Part shown: positions 53,966 through 63,943 of the stretch, one piece after another
Position numbering within the stretch: position 1 is the stretch's first letter
Layout of the letters: every line of letters starts with the position of its first letter
Assembly: GCA_017464285.1 (NCBI GenBank)
Contig: JAFUDT010000006.1
Coordinates: 62,001 to 126,000 of the forward strand
Origin: Bacteroidales bacterium
GTDB lineage: Bacteria; Bacteroidota; Bacteroidia; Bacteroidales; UBA1402
Length of the DNA stretch: 64,000 nucleotides
Reading direction: 5' to 3'
Notes under the pieces: model-generated
What the model was told of the DNA's origin: nothing
The model's input: the letters and a program-made list of their open reading frames with translations, nothing else
Database searches by the model: none
Program-made: the position numbers and the translations under genes

Positions 53966-55549
53966 ATGAAAAAAGTAATAGTCTCTGTCCTGACCGTCCT
54001 GATCTCAATTTCACTGACAGCTCAGGACTTTATTCTTTCTGCCCGTAAACTGCAGTCGGCACTCTATATTTTCAGTGAAATGTATGTCGACAGCATCGAC
54101 AGCGACAAACTGGCCGAAGAAGCTGTCAGGGCCATGGTCAAGCAGCTTGATCCGCACACTGAATACATGACCCGTGAGGAGATGAAGGAAATGAACGAAC
54201 CTCTGCAGGGTGGTTTTGACGGGATCGGCATCTCCTTCAACATGATGAAGGATACGCTCTTTATTGTCGAGGTGATATCGGGCGGTCCTTCCGAAAAAGT
54301 CGGACTGCTTGCCGGCGACCGTATCATCAAAGTGGACGGAGAAAACATTGCTGGAGTGAAGATGTCCAATAAGGAGGTAATGAAACGTCTCAAGGGTCCT
54401 AAAGGTACCAAGGTGACGGTCAGTGTCCAGCGACGCGGGCAGGCCTCTCTGATGGATTTTCGCATCACCCGTGACAAAATTCCGCTCTACAGCCTCGATG
54501 CTTCCTATATGGTGGACAGGCAGACCGGCTATATCAAGATCAGCCGTTTCGGAGCGACGACCATGGATGAGTATCACAAAGCTTTTGCCGACTTGCAGAA
54601 ACAGGGAATGAAACAGCTTATCCTGGATCTGCAGTCGAATGGCGGAGGGTATATGAATACAGCCATCGACCTGTCGGATGAATTTTTGGGCAAGGGAAAG
54701 TGTATTGTCTATACCGAAGGCCTTCACAGCCCCCGCCAGCAGGCTGATGCAACGGAAAAAGGCAGTTTTGAGCGCGGCAATCTCGTGGTACTCATAGATG
54801 AGTATTCGGCCTCCTCTTCGGAAATAGTCACCGGGGCCATACAAGACTGGGACCGCGGATTGGTCATCGGCCGGCGGAGTTTCGGCAAGGGGCTGGTACA
54901 GCGGGTCATCCCCATGGGCGACGGTACGGCGCTCAAGGTGACGGTTTCGCGTTATCATACCCCCAGCGGTCGCTGTATCCAGAAGCCTTACGAAGATGGC
55001 AAGGAAGCTTATGGCAAGGATCTGATAGACCGTTACAACCGTGGAGAGATGCTCAGTGCAGACAGCATTCATTTCCCTGATTCCCTCAAATATGAGACTT
55101 TACTGAAAGGCCGGACTGTCTATGGAGGCGGTGGTATTATGCCCGATGTATTCATCCCCTACGATACGACCCGTTTCACCCAGCTGCACCGTCAGCTCAT
55201 CAGCAAGGGCATCCTCAACCAGTTTACCTTGCGATACACGGACGATCACAGACAAATGCTCAAGGAGCAGTACAAGACCGAGGACGATTTCATCAGGTCC
55301 TTTTCCGTGAGCGACGAGGTATTGGAAGAACTATTTCGGCTCGCCCGGCAGGAAAACCTCGATCTTTCGCAGGAACAACTTTCTTCGGACATGACGGTGC
55401 TCAAGTTGCAGTTGAAGGCCTACATTGCCCGTGACCTGTATGCCACAGCGGCCTACTATAAGGTGATGAGTTCTGAAAATGAGGCTCTTCAGGAGGCATT
55501 GCGCATCCTCTCCGACAAAAAACTAAGGAAACGCTACGGACTGGAGTAG
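53966..55549 (+). CDS. S41-family C-terminal processing peptidase
   Basis: 527-residue secreted protease of the CtpA/Tsp family. Signal peptide LTVLISISLTAQ, a PDZ domain with SGGPSEKVGLLAGDRIIKVDGENI (about 105-180), then the S41 core with DLQSNGGGYMNTAIDLSDEF and the catalytic Ser283 in SASSSEIVTG and Lys308 in RRSFGKGLVQ, spaced 25 residues as in Tsp. The helical C-terminus (residues 410-527) is complete. It should act in the periplasm or at the outer membrane on the C-termini of proteins. Confidence 0.93.
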   Translation: MKKVIVSVLTVLISISLTAQDFILSARKLQSALYIFSEMYVDSIDSDKLAEEAVRAMVKQLDPHTEYMTREEMKEMNEPLQGGFDGIGISFNMMKDTLFIVEVISGGPSEKVGLLAGDRIIKVDGENIAGVKMSNKEVMKRLKGPKGTKVTVSVQRRGQASLMDFRITRDKIPLYSLDASYMVDRQTGYIKISRFGATTMDEYHKAFADLQKQGMKQLILDLQSNGGGYMNTAIDLSDEFLGKGKCIVYTEGLHSPRQQADATEKGSFERGNLVVLIDEYSASSSEIVTGAIQDWDRGLVIGRRSFGKGLVQRVIPMGDGTALKVTVSRYHTPSGRCIQKPYEDGKEAYGKDLIDRYNRGEMLSADSIHFPDSLKYETLLKGRTVYGGGGIMPDVFIPYDTTRFTQLHRQLISKGILNQFTLRYTDDHRQMLKEQYKTEDDFIRSFSVSDEVLEELFRLARQENLDLSQEQLSSDMTVLKLQLKAYIARDLYATAAYYKVMSSENEALQEALRILSDKKLRKRYGLE

Positions 55550-55561
55550 TGGCTTGATATA

Positions 55562-56599
55562 ATGAAAATCGGTCCGATCACATTCCCTGAGCAGGCCGTC
55601 TTCCTAGCACCGATGGAAGACGTGACCGATCCTTCGTTCCGGCTCATGTGCAAACGTTTCGGAGCGGACATGGTCTATACGGAATTTGTTTCGTCCGATG
55701 CTCTGATCCGTTCGGTCAGCAGTACGCAGCGCAAGTTGGAAATCTGTGATGAGGAGCGTCCTGTGGCCATCCAGCTTTATGGAAAGGACCCGCAGGCTAT
55801 GGCCGATGCTGCCCGGATTTGCGAGGAGGCCCGCCCCGACATCATCGACATCAATTTCGGCTGTCCCGTCAAGAAAGTGGCCGGCAAAGGTGCCGGTGCC
55901 GGTCTCTTGCGCGACATTCCCCGCATGTTGGCCATCACCCGGGCCGTGGTGGATGCTGTCAACTTGCCTGTAACGGTCAAGACCCGGCTGGGCTGGGATC
56001 AGGAGCATCGGGAAATTGTCTCGATCGCTGAGGCCTTGCAGGATTGCGGCATCGCCGCCCTGACCATTCACGGCCGTACGCGCAGTCAGCTATATACCGG
56101 TCCGGCCGACTGGACACTAATCGGTGAAGTCAAGCGTAATCCGCGTATGCGTATTCCCATTATCGGCAATGGCGACATCACCTGTGGAGAGGACTGTCGC
56201 CGGCGTTTTGAGCAGACTGGTGTGGATGCCGTCATGGTGGGCAGGGCCACCTTCGGACATCCTTGGATTTTCAAGGAAATCAAGCATTATCTGCAAACCG
56301 GAGAGCACTGGGACGAGAGCCCGCAATGGAAACTTGAGGTGCTCAAGCAGGAAGTTCTGCAAAGTGTCAGAATGATTGAGGCTCAGGCTGAGGAAAAATA
56401 CAACAGTCCCGAGAAGCGGGGCATTCTGCATATTCGTCGTCATCTGGCGGCCAGTCCATTGTTCAAAGGAATTCCCAATTTCCGTGATACCCGCATCGCC
56501 ATGCTGCGGGCCGAGACGGTCGATGAGCTGTTCCGTATTATGGATTCGACCCTGCCCAGACTGCTTGAAACAAAAGACGGGAACAATCCCCGGAATTAA
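55562..56599 (+). CDS. dusB: tRNA-dihydrouridine synthase
   Basis: 345-residue flavin enzyme that reduces uridines in tRNA. The TIM-barrel start is FLAPMEDVTDPSFR, followed by MVYTEFVSSDAL. The catalytic Cys is in INFGCPVKKVAGKGAGAGLL, and FMN-binding residues lie in GNGDITCGEDCRRRFE and MVGRATFGHPWIF. Placement after ctpA with 12 bases fits the same operon. DusB is the closest match, though the exact uridine site is not readable. Confidence 0.9.
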   Translation: MKIGPITFPEQAVFLAPMEDVTDPSFRLMCKRFGADMVYTEFVSSDALIRSVSSTQRKLEICDEERPVAIQLYGKDPQAMADAARICEEARPDIIDINFGCPVKKVAGKGAGAGLLRDIPRMLAITRAVVDAVNLPVTVKTRLGWDQEHREIVSIAEALQDCGIAALTIHGRTRSQLYTGPADWTLIGEVKRNPRMRIPIIGNGDITCGEDCRRRFEQTGVDAVMVGRATFGHPWIFKEIKHYLQTGEHWDESPQWKLEVLKQEVLQSVRMIEAQAEEKYNSPEKRGILHIRRHLAASPLFKGIPNFRDTRIAMLRAETVDELFRIMDSTLPRLLETKDGNNPRN

Positions 56600-56612
56600 T
56601 TATTTTGAAATC

Positions 56613-57947
56613 ATGAAAAAGTCATTGATGCTTCTGGGTCTGTCCATCCTGCTACTGTCCTCCCCTGCAGCAGCCAAGAAACAGCAGCTGCTTTTCCCTG
56701 ACGGCACTCCTGTGGATGAGTGGTTTCTTCAACCGGAGCTGCGTCGCCCTGAGACGCTGGGCAAATGTTATAATATTGCCGATTATGGTGCGGTGAGCAG
56801 CACGGAGAAAGTGCAGACGGAGCTGATTCAGTCGGTCATCGAGCGGGCTGCCAAGGACGGTGGCGTGGTGATGATACCGGAGGGCATCTATAAAAGTGGA
56901 GCCTTGCATTTCCGGCCCGGGACGCATCTGTATCTGGCCAAGGGGGCTGTACTGCTGGGTAGCGAGAGTATTTTTGATTTTCCCATCTGCCAGACGCGCA
57001 TAGAGGGTGAAATCTGCCGCTATTTCCCGGCATTGATCAATGCTGAAGGACTGGACGGCTTTACTATCTGCGGCGAGGGTACCATCGACGGCAATGGCTC
57101 AGACTATTGGCGGGCTTTCCGTCTGCGACGGCAGTGGAACCCCCAGTGTACCAACAAAGACGAAATGCGTCCGCGCCTGCTCTATCTGGCCCATTGCCGC
57201 AACGTGCAGATAGCCGGTGTCAGCCTTCAGAATTCTCCTTTTTGGACCTGCCATTGCTATCAGAGCGACCATGTACAGCTGATCGGACTGAGGCTTTTTT
57301 CTCCCGTGCGCCCGATTGCATCGGCCAGTGCCGACGGTATAGATATGGATGCCTGCTCCAATTTCCTGATCCGCAATTGCCGTTTCACGGTCAATGACGA
57401 TGCTGTCTGCCTGAAGGGGGGCAAGGGACCCTGGGCCGACCGCGACTCGACCAACGGGCCTTGTCAGAACATTCTGATCGAAGACTGCCTTTTCGATCAT
57501 ACGACGGGCAGCTGCCTGACCTGCGGCAGTGAATCGATACATGTCCGCAATGTGCTGATGCGCAACTGCCAGGTGGACGGTGCTTCCCATCTCTTGCTGC
57601 TCAAACTGCGGCCCGATACTCCGCAGCGTTATGAGTATATCACTGTGGAAAATGTCAAAGGCACTTGCCGGCGCTTGTTCGAGGCCGGCTCCTGGCGCCA
57701 GTTTTTCAATCTGAAAGACCGGACCGATATACCGAAATCATATGCCTCCGATATTACCTTGCTGAATCTTGATATCGACTGCCAGCGTTTTGTCACTGCC
57801 CGCCGCAATGATGAAGAATATGAGCTTTCCGGTTTTGTTTTCCGGAATATCAGGGTATGGGCTGATGATACAGACCATCGTCAGGAGGCCTTTCATTCTG
57901 TCATTTTCGAGAAAGTGACGGCCGACCTAAAACCCAGAACCAAATAA
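56613..57947 (+). CDS. GH28 polygalacturonase-like secreted protein
   Basis: 444-residue protein. Signal peptide (LLGLSILLLSSPAAA), then a right-handed beta-helix of the GH28 family. The active-site Asp pattern is readable as Asp241/Asp244 in ADGIDMDACS and Asp262-Asp263 in VNDDAVCLKGG. The usual catalytic His in the GHG-type turn is replaced by CLTCGSES, and the basic block is LLLKLRPDTP. GH28 enzymes act on pectin-type polymers, and several bacterial members have a variant third motif. It is isolated: no other glycan gene, SusCD pair or regulator is near, and it lies between two RNA-modification genes. ATG 56613 was chosen; a longer frame overlapping dusB was rejected. Confidence 0.83.
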   Translation: MKKSLMLLGLSILLLSSPAAAKKQQLLFPDGTPVDEWFLQPELRRPETLGKCYNIADYGAVSSTEKVQTELIQSVIERAAKDGGVVMIPEGIYKSGALHFRPGTHLYLAKGAVLLGSESIFDFPICQTRIEGEICRYFPALINAEGLDGFTICGEGTIDGNGSDYWRAFRLRRQWNPQCTNKDEMRPRLLYLAHCRNVQIAGVSLQNSPFWTCHCYQSDHVQLIGLRLFSPVRPIASASADGIDMDACSNFLIRNCRFTVNDDAVCLKGGKGPWADRDSTNGPCQNILIEDCLFDHTTGSCLTCGSESIHVRNVLMRNCQVDGASHLLLLKLRPDTPQRYEYITVENVKGTCRRLFEAGSWRQFFNLKDRTDIPKSYASDITLLNLDIDCQRFVTARRNDEEYELSGFVFRNIRVWADDTDHRQEAFHSVIFEKVTADLKPRTK

Positions 57948-57951
57948 GACA

Positions 57952-59214
57952 ATGAAAGATCAGTCGCTGGAAATCATGGCTCCCGTCGGCTCCTACGAAG
58001 CGTTGACGGCAGCCTTTCAGGCCGGAGCAGACTCGGTCTATTTCGGAGTGGAGACCCTCAATATGCGCTCCCACTCCTCGGCCAACTTCACTTTGGACGA
58101 CTTGTCTCGTATAGCCGGGCTGTGTCATGAGCATCGGGTAAAATGCTATCTGACAGTCAATACGGTGCTTTATGACAATGATCTGAGTTTGATGCGCCGT
58201 ATTGTCGATGCCGCCCGACAGGCTGAAATCAATGCGATTATCGCCTGCGATGTGGCGGCTATGGAGTATGCCTGTTCAAAAGGTGTGGAGGTGCATCTTT
58301 CCACTCAGCTGAACATCTCCAACGTAGAGGCGCTCAGATTCTATGCGCGTTTTGCCGATGTGGTGGTGTTGGCTCGTGAACTCAACCTGGAGCAGGTGGC
58401 CTATATTCACGAGCAGATTGCCAATCAGCAGATACGGGGGCCCAAAGGCGAGCTGGTGCGTATCGAGATGTTCTGTCACGGAGCGCTTTGCGTGTCGATT
58501 TCGGGCAAGTGCTACATGAGCCTGCACGAGATGAATGCCTCGGCCAATCGGGGTGCCTGCATGCAGATTTGCCGTCGTGCCTACCGGGTGACCGACATAG
58601 AGACCGGCACTGACATTGAAATGACCGTGGACGATCAGTACATACTCTCGCCTAAGGATCTTAAGACCATCCATTTCCTGAATAAGCTGATTGACGCAGG
58701 GGTGGAGGTGTTCAAAATAGAGGGCCGTGCCCGCGGACCGGAATATGTCTATACGGTGACCGGCTGCTATCGTGAGGCAGTGGAAGCCTACTCTCGCGGC
58801 GAGTATTCGCAGGATGAACTGATTACCGGCAAGATTGCCGACTGGGACAGACGTCTTTCCAGGGTCTTCAACCGAGGATTCTGGGATGGTTTCTATCTGG
58901 GGCAGCGCCTGGGAGAATGGTCACATCGATATGGCTCGTCGGCTACGACCAGGAAAGTGAAGATAGGCCGGGGAACCAATTATTACTCAAGACTACAGGT
59001 GGCTGAATTTCAACTGGAAAGTTATGACTTGAGTGTGGGTGATGAAATTCTGGTAACCGGACCGACCACAGGGGTGATCGAAGCGGTTGTAACGGAAATC
59101 CGCCTGGATGACCGCAGCATTGAAACCGCCCGGAAGGGGCAACGCATATCCCTTCCCCTAAAGAGCAGAATCCGACCTTCAGATACTTTGTATAAAATTG
59201 TCCCTGCGGAATGA
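57952..59214 (+). CDS. U32-family protein, tRNA 5-hydroxyuridine synthesis (TrhP/YegQ-like)
   Basis: 420-residue U32 protein. N-terminal barrel start IMAPVGSYEALTAAFQAGADSVYFG. Four conserved Cys for a presumed iron-sulfur cluster lie in CHGALCVSISGKCYMS and NRGACMQICRRAYR. IEGRARGPEYVYTV follows, with a C-terminal beta domain (SVGDEILVTGPTTGVIEAVV). TrhP (YegQ) makes 5-hydroxyuridine at tRNA position 34 with prephenate, and this length and Cys set fit that branch better than the protease-named members. Same strand as dusB and the GH28 gene with four to 14 base gaps. The role is inferred from family. Confidence 0.87.
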   Translation: MKDQSLEIMAPVGSYEALTAAFQAGADSVYFGVETLNMRSHSSANFTLDDLSRIAGLCHEHRVKCYLTVNTVLYDNDLSLMRRIVDAARQAEINAIIACDVAAMEYACSKGVEVHLSTQLNISNVEALRFYARFADVVVLARELNLEQVAYIHEQIANQQIRGPKGELVRIEMFCHGALCVSISGKCYMSLHEMNASANRGACMQICRRAYRVTDIETGTDIEMTVDDQYILSPKDLKTIHFLNKLIDAGVEVFKIEGRARGPEYVYTVTGCYREAVEAYSRGEYSQDELITGKIADWDRRLSRVFNRGFWDGFYLGQRLGEWSHRYGSSATTRKVKIGRGTNYYSRLQVAEFQLESYDLSVGDEILVTGPTTGVIEAVVTEIRLDDRSIETARKGQRISLPLKSRIRPSDTLYKIVPAE

Positions 59215-59218
59215 GGAA

Positions 59219-59434
59219 CTATTGGATTCTGTTGTCGGCGGGAATCAGAATGAGCATGACAATGTACATCAGCACGCCCGGAAATGCGGCCGTGAAGAGT
59301 GTCAGAAAACAATAGATAACCCTGATCAGGACTGGATCCAAGTCAAAATATTCGCCTATACCGGCCAAGATACCACCCAGTACTTTGTTGGAGCGTGAGC
59401 GTCTGAGTTTTTTTGGTTCACTGTTTCCTTCCAT
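59219..59434 (-). CDS. PspC-domain membrane protein
   Basis: 71-residue PspC-type protein: RSNKVLGGILAGIGEYFDLDPVLIRVIY is the family core, in two parts, followed by one membrane helix (VLMYIVMLILIP). It may report envelope stress, as PspC does in enterics, though no psp genes are near. ATG 59434 (MEGNSEPKK) is preferred to the upstream ATG at 59455. It lies between converging U32 and diverging leuS. Confidence 0.85.
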   Translation of the reverse strand: MEGNSEPKKLRRSRSNKVLGGILAGIGEYFDLDPVLIRVIYCFLTLFTAAFPGVLMYIVMLILIPADNRIQ

Positions 59435-59481
59435 GGTTTTGAATTTTGGGCGCAAGGTAGTGAATAATGCGGAATAATGAG

Positions 59482-59489
59482 TACTTTTG
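59482..59489 (+). promoter_or_regulatory. -7-like element before leuS
   Basis: TACTTTTG fits TAnnTTTG and lies 18 bases before the leuS ATG. No clear -33 TTTG was found at the usual spacing. Confidence 0.4.
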
Positions 59490-59506
59490 CAGCCAAATTA
59501 TAGACC

Positions 59507-62257
59507 ATGGAGTATAATTTCAAAGCCATTGAAAAGAAATGGCAGCAGCAGTGGGTCAGCCAGGGCACTTATAAAGTGACTGAAAATCCGGACAAACCGA
59601 AGTATTATGTGCTTGACATGTTTCCCTATCCTTCTGGAGCCGGCCTGCATGTAGGCCATCCGCTGGGTTACATCGCTTCGGATATCGTGTCGCGCTACAA
59701 ACGGCTGCAAGGTTTCAACGTGCTGCACCCCATGGGTTATGACTCCTACGGCCTGCCGGCCGAACAGTATGCCATCCAGACGGGTCAGCATCCGGCCGTC
59801 ACTACAGCCCGGAATATTGCCCGTTACCGCGAGCAGCTTGACAAGATCGGCTTCTGCTATGACTGGGATCGCGAGGTACGCACCTGCGAACCGGGCTATT
59901 ACAAATGGACACAGTGGGCTTTTATCCAGATGTTCAACAGCTACTACGATAATGAGGCCGACAAGGCCCGTCCGGTCAGTGACCTGGTGGCCCGTTTCGA
60001 GCAGCAGGGGACACAGGGTCTGAATGCCTGCTGTACACGCGAACTGTCCTTTTCGGCTGCCCAGTGGAAGTCTATGACTGAAAAACAGCAGCAGGAGACA
60101 CTGATGAACTATCGGCTGGCTTATCTTGGCGATACCATCGTCAACTGGTGCCCTAAACTCGGGACCGTATTGGCCAATGACGAGGTCAGCGAGGGCCTCT
60201 CCATCCGTGGCGGCTATCCTGTCGAACAGAAACTCATGCGGCAGTGGTGTCTTCGCGTGTCGGCCTATGCACAGCGCCTGCTTGACGGACTGGACCGCAT
60301 AGACTGGAGCGATTCGCTCAAGGAGACTCAGCGCAACTGGATTGGCCGCAGTGAAGGTACTGAGATGCAGTTCAAGGTGAGAGACTCCGAGGTGGAATTT
60401 ACTATATTCACGACTCGTGCCGACACGATTTTCGGTGTTACCTTTATGGTGCTGGCCCCCGAAAGCGAGCTCCTGCCTTTGCTCACCACCCAGGCACAGC
60501 AAGCTCAGGTGGATGCCTACCTGGAGTCTGTCAAGAAGCGCACTGAGCGGGAACGTCAGGCCGATCGCCGTGTGACGGGTGTCTTTACCGGCAGTTATGC
60601 GGTGAATCCCGTGACGGGCAAGGACATCCCTGTATGGGTCAGTGATTATGTGCTGGCCGGTTACGGTACGGGGGCCATCATGGCCGTGCCTGCCCATGAC
60701 AGCCGCGACTATGCCTTTGCCAGACATTTCGGTCTGCCGATCATACCATTGATTGAAGGATGTGATGTTTCCAATGAGAGTTTCGATGCCAAGGAAGGTA
60801 TCATGATGAACTCCGGTTTTCTGAACGGCCTGACTGTGAAGGAAGCTATCCAGCGGACCAAGGAATATGTCACAGAGCATCATCTGGGCCGTGTCAAGGT
60901 GAATTATCGCCTGCGTGATGCCATTTTCAGCCGCCAGCGTTACTGGGGGGAGCCTTTCCCGGTTTATTACAAAGACGGCATGCCCTACATGCTCGATGAA
61001 AGCCGCCTGCCGCTGGAACTGCCCGAAGTATCCGATTTCAAGCCTACTGCCCAGGGAGAGCCGCCCTTGGGACATGCCAAAAACTGGAAGACCCCCGAAG
61101 GCTATCCGCTTGAACTGAACACCATGCCGGGTTTTGCCGGCTCTTCGGCTTACTATCTGCGCTATATGGATCCCCATAATCCTGATGCGCTGGTTTCCAA
61201 GTCGGCCAATGAATACTGGCAGCAGGTCGATCTTTATGTCGGTGGTACAGAACACGCCACCGGCCACCTGATATACAGCCGTTTCTGGAATAAGTTCCTC
61301 TATGATCTGGGTTATGTCTGCCAGGACGAGCCTTTCAAGAAACTGGTCAATCAGGGCATGATCCAGGGTAGGTCCAACTTTGTCTATCGTATCAAGGAAA
61401 CCAACACTTTTGTCTCCTATGGGCTCAAGGATCAGTATGAGACGACGGCCATACATGTCGATGTCAATATCGTGTCGAATGACGTTCTTGACATTGAGGC
61501 CTTCCGTGCCTGGAATCCGGAATATCAGTCGGCCGAGTTTATTCTCGAAAACGGCAAGTACATATGCGGCTGGGCCATCGAAAAGATGTCCAAGTCGATG
61601 TTCAATGTGGTCAATCCCGACTCGGTGGTCGAAAAGTTCGGCGCCGACACCCTGCGCCTGTATGAGATGTTCCTCGGACCGCTCGAAGCATCCAAGCCTT
61701 GGGATACGAACGGCATCGACGGAGTGCATCGTTTCCTGAAACGCTTCTGGAATCTGGCAGCGTCTGGCGACGGTTTTGTCTTCAGCGATGAGAAGGCTAG
61801 CTCTTCCGAGCTCAAGAGCCTGCACAAACTCATTAAGAAACTCACATGGGACATTGAGCATTTCTCTTTCAACACTGCAGTGAGTGCCTTTATGATCTGT
61901 CTTAACGAACTTGGCCGCTGCAACAAGCGTGAAATCCTGCAGCCGCTCATCGTGTTGCTGGCTCCCTTTGCCCCGCATATCTGCGAGGAACTTTGGCAGG
62001 CCATCGGCGGCAGCGGTTCTGTCTGCGATGCTCAATGGCCTGTCTGCAATGAAGTTTATCTGGTAGAAAATGTGGCCGTCTATAGTATTTCATTCAACGG
62101 TAAGACCCGTTTCACCATGGAATTCCCTGTCGATGCCAGTGCAGAGGAAATACAGTCCAAGGTGCTGGCCGATCAGCAGGCCCTGAAATATATCGATGGC
62201 CGTGCGGTCCGCAAAGTGATTGTCGTTCCCGGGAAGATTGTCAATATTGTCCTGTAG
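59507..62257 (+). CDS. leuS: leucyl-tRNA synthetase
   Basis: 916-residue class I synthetase for tRNA-Leu. HIGH motif in [17 protein letters not shown] near residue 40, the CP1 editing domain with [15 protein letters not shown], and the KMSKS loop at [14 protein letters not shown]. The C-terminal helical anticodon domain ([17 protein letters not shown]) and the last beta domain are complete, so full length. Normal start at ATG 59507. It is convergent with dprA six bases away; no terminator is obvious there. Confidence 0.97.
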   Translation: MEYNFKAIEKKWQQQWVSQGTYKVTENPDKPKYYVLDMFPYPSGAGLHVGHPLGYIASDIVSRYKRLQGFNVLHPMGYDSYGLPAEQYAIQTGQHPAVTTARNIARYREQLDKIGFCYDWDREVRTCEPGYYKWTQWAFIQMFNSYYDNEADKARPVSDLVARFEQQGTQGLNACCTRELSFSAAQWKSMTEKQQQETLMNYRLAYLGDTIVNWCPKLGTVLANDEVSEGLSIRGGYPVEQKLMRQWCLRVSAYAQRLLDGLDRIDWSDSLKETQRNWIGRSEGTEMQFKVRDSEVEFTIFTTRADTIFGVTFMVLAPESELLPLLTTQAQQAQVDAYLESVKKRTERERQADRRVTGVFTGSYAVNPVTGKDIPVWVSDYVLAGYGTGAIMAVPAHDSRDYAFARHFGLPIIPLIEGCDVSNESFDAKEGIMMNSGFLNGLTVKEAIQRTKEYVTEHHLGRVKVNYRLRDAIFSRQRYWGEPFPVYYKDGMPYMLDESRLPLELPEVSDFKPTAQGEPPLGHAKNWKTPEGYPLELNTMPGFAGSSAYYLRYMDPHNPDALVSKSANEYWQQVDLYVGGTEHATGHLIYSRFWNKFLYDLGYVCQDEPFKKLVNQGMIQGRSNFVYRIKETNTFVSYGLKDQYETTAIHVDVNIVSNDVLDIEAFRAWNPEYQSAEFILENGKYICGWAIEKMSKSMFNVVNPDSVVEKFGADTLRLYEMFLGPLEASKPWDTNGIDGVHRFLKRFWNLAASGDGFVFSDEKASSSELKSLHKLIKKLTWDIEHFSFNTAVSAFMICLNELGRCNKREILQPLIVLLAPFAPHICEELWQAIGGSGSVCDAQWPVCNEVYLVENVAVYSISFNGKTRFTMEFPVDASAEEIQSKVLADQQALKYIDGRAVRKVIVVPGKIVNIVL

Positions 62258-62262
62258 CTCTT

Positions 62263-63399
62263 TCAGGCCAGTCGATAGTGTCCGCCACTGATGGAGATGA
62301 CAGCTCCGGTGAGTTCGAGTTGTATCATCAGGGACAATATTTCTCCGATATTGCCCTTCTGAGCGGTGTCCCCTGCTTTTTGACGGCTGTTCTCACGCAG
62401 TATCAGCAGCTCTTGCGGGCTGTAGTCATGTCCGCTTTCCATAAGTGCCAGTATTTCCGCCAAGGGCGGTTCGAGCGCAGGGAACAGGTTGCCCTGAACG
62501 GTCGTCTGCTTTTGTCCTAAGTCCCAGTTCATTTCAGCAAGCAGGTCGCCGGCCGTTTCAATAAGTGCGGCAATCTGTTTTTTGATGAGCCAGTTGCATC
62601 CTCTTGAATAGGTGTCAATGGATTTCCCCGGAAGGGCAAAAACCTCCCGGTCGTAATCGCGAGCCATTCGGGCAGTGATGAGCGAACCTCCTTTTTCGGC
62701 CGATTCGATGACGATGCAGGCATCGCAGAGCCCGGCCACGATACGGTTGCGCTGGACAAAATTGGAAGGGAAGGGCGTGGTCTCATGGGGGAATTCGGTC
62801 AACAACCCTCCCTGATGTAGCATGGCCTCGGCCAGCTGGTAATGTCCGGCCGGATAGATCCTGTCCAGTCCGTGAGCCAACACACCGACTGTTTTCAGAC
62901 CATGCTGGAGGGAGGCCCGATGGGCGCAACTGTCTATGCCGGTAGCCAGTCCGCTGACAACGATCAGATCCGGGCATGCAGCGGACAGTTCCTCTACCAG
63001 TTTCTCAGTTTGTCGACTGCCGTACGCGGTCATCTTACGTGTGCCGACAACGGAGACTATCCGTTTGGTATTCAGGTCTGTATTTCCTTTCTGGTATAAT
63101 ATCAAAGGAGCGTCGTTACAAGCCATCAGACGCTGGGGATAACGCTCGTCGCCCGGATGGCAGATAGAAACTCCGTTTTTTTCTGCAAACTGCCACTCTT
63201 TTTCAGCCTGGCGTTGCGCCTGACCGCTTCTAAGCAATGAGAGTAACTCGGGATGTAGGTTGGGCACTTGGGAGAGCCTGTGCGGATCGAGCAGGGCTTC
63301 GATGTCGTTGTCGAAATACTCCAGCAGCTCGCGGACTTTGCCGGCCCCGAGGGGATGCAGGAAGGAGAGGGTCAGGTAGTGGAAAAGGGTGTTGTTCAT
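62263..63399 (-). CDS. dprA: DNA-processing protein DprA
   Basis: 378-residue DprA (Smf), which binds single-stranded DNA and loads RecA during natural transformation. A helix-hairpin-like N-terminus precedes the Rossmann-like core with VGTRKMTAYGSRQ, VVSGLATGIDSCAHRASLQ, AHGLDRIYPAGH, RNRIVAGLCDACIVIESAEKGGSL and EVFALPG. A winged-helix C-terminal domain (residues 310-378) is complete. Short gap to the thioesterase gene, same direction. Confidence 0.95.
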   Translation of the reverse strand: MNNTLFHYLTLSFLHPLGAGKVRELLEYFDNDIEALLDPHRLSQVPNLHPELLSLLRSGQAQRQAEKEWQFAEKNGVSICHPGDERYPQRLMACNDAPLILYQKGNTDLNTKRIVSVVGTRKMTAYGSRQTEKLVEELSAACPDLIVVSGLATGIDSCAHRASLQHGLKTVGVLAHGLDRIYPAGHYQLAEAMLHQGGLLTEFPHETTPFPSNFVQRNRIVAGLCDACIVIESAEKGGSLITARMARDYDREVFALPGKSIDTYSRGCNWLIKKQIAALIETAGDLLAEMNWDLGQKQTTVQGNLFPALEPPLAEILALMESGHDYSPQELLILRENSRQKAGDTAQKGNIGEILSLMIQLELTGAVISISGGHYRLA

Positions 63400-63429
63400 G
63401 GTATGGTAATTGATGGTGTCTGTGGATGC

Positions 63430-63858
63430 TCAGTCTTCCAGTTGTATGTCCGGGATGGCAGCCCTCAGTTTGCTTTCCAGCTCCGGAAAGAACTTGGGTC
63501 GTCCGTTGACCAGAGCTACGGTAGTTACTTTGGCTTTGACGCAGAGAGTCATACTCTCTGCCTGATAGATATCCTGGTAAAAAAACCAGCGTACGCCCAC
63601 TCTGCGCACATAGAGGCGGGTGAGGTATTCGTCCCGGCTGCGAAGCGGGTGCTTATAGTCTATCTCTACACGCGAGACAATGAAATCGACTCCCTGATCG
63701 TGGTAGCTGGCAAAACTTATGTCGGCACCGAGCAGAAATTCATGGCGGGCATGTTCCAGATAGTGCTGATAATTCGCATTGTTGACAATACCTTGCAAAT
63801 CACATTCATAGTCGCGGACTTTCTGTCGAAGTTCGTAGATATAGGGAGCGGGAAGCAT
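63430..63858 (-). CDS. 4HBT acyl-CoA thioesterase (YbgC/FadM-like)
   Basis: 142-residue hot-dog thioesterase. The family catalytic region is RDYECDLQGIVNNANYQHYLEHARHEF (in parts), with the Asp/Glu near the VNNANYQ helix. It would hydrolyse acyl-CoA; substrate chain length unknown. ATG 63858 (MLPAPYIYEL) was chosen, since the upstream ATG at 63888 is preceded by and overlaps a TAACTTG -7-like sequence. Followed by dprA 30 bases on. Confidence 0.85.
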   Translation of the reverse strand: MLPAPYIYELRQKVRDYECDLQGIVNNANYQHYLEHARHEFLLGADISFASYHDQGVDFIVSRVEIDYKHPLRSRDEYLTRLYVRRVGVRWFFYQDIYQAESMTLCVKAKVTTVALVNGRPKFFPELESKLRAAIPDIQLED

Positions 63859-63911
63859 ATTTTTTTGTTTTGCCTGCAAGTTACACATTTTTCCTGTCCT
63901 GACACAATTTA

Positions 63912-63943
63912 TTTGCGATTGCCCACCGGGCTTATTATTTTTG
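63912..63943 (+). promoter_or_regulatory. promoter reading off the right edge
   Basis: TTTG (63912-63915), 20 bases, TATTTTTG (63936-63943) is a full Bacteroidetes promoter on the plus strand. The next gene presumably begins at or beyond the window end. An ATG at 63969 opens a frame to the edge that is too short to judge. Confidence 0.6.

Noticed and set aside
59498-62035. 845-codon open frame antisense to leuS
   Set aside because: It mirrors the codon pattern of leuS and has no recognisable domain; leuS has all synthetase motifs.
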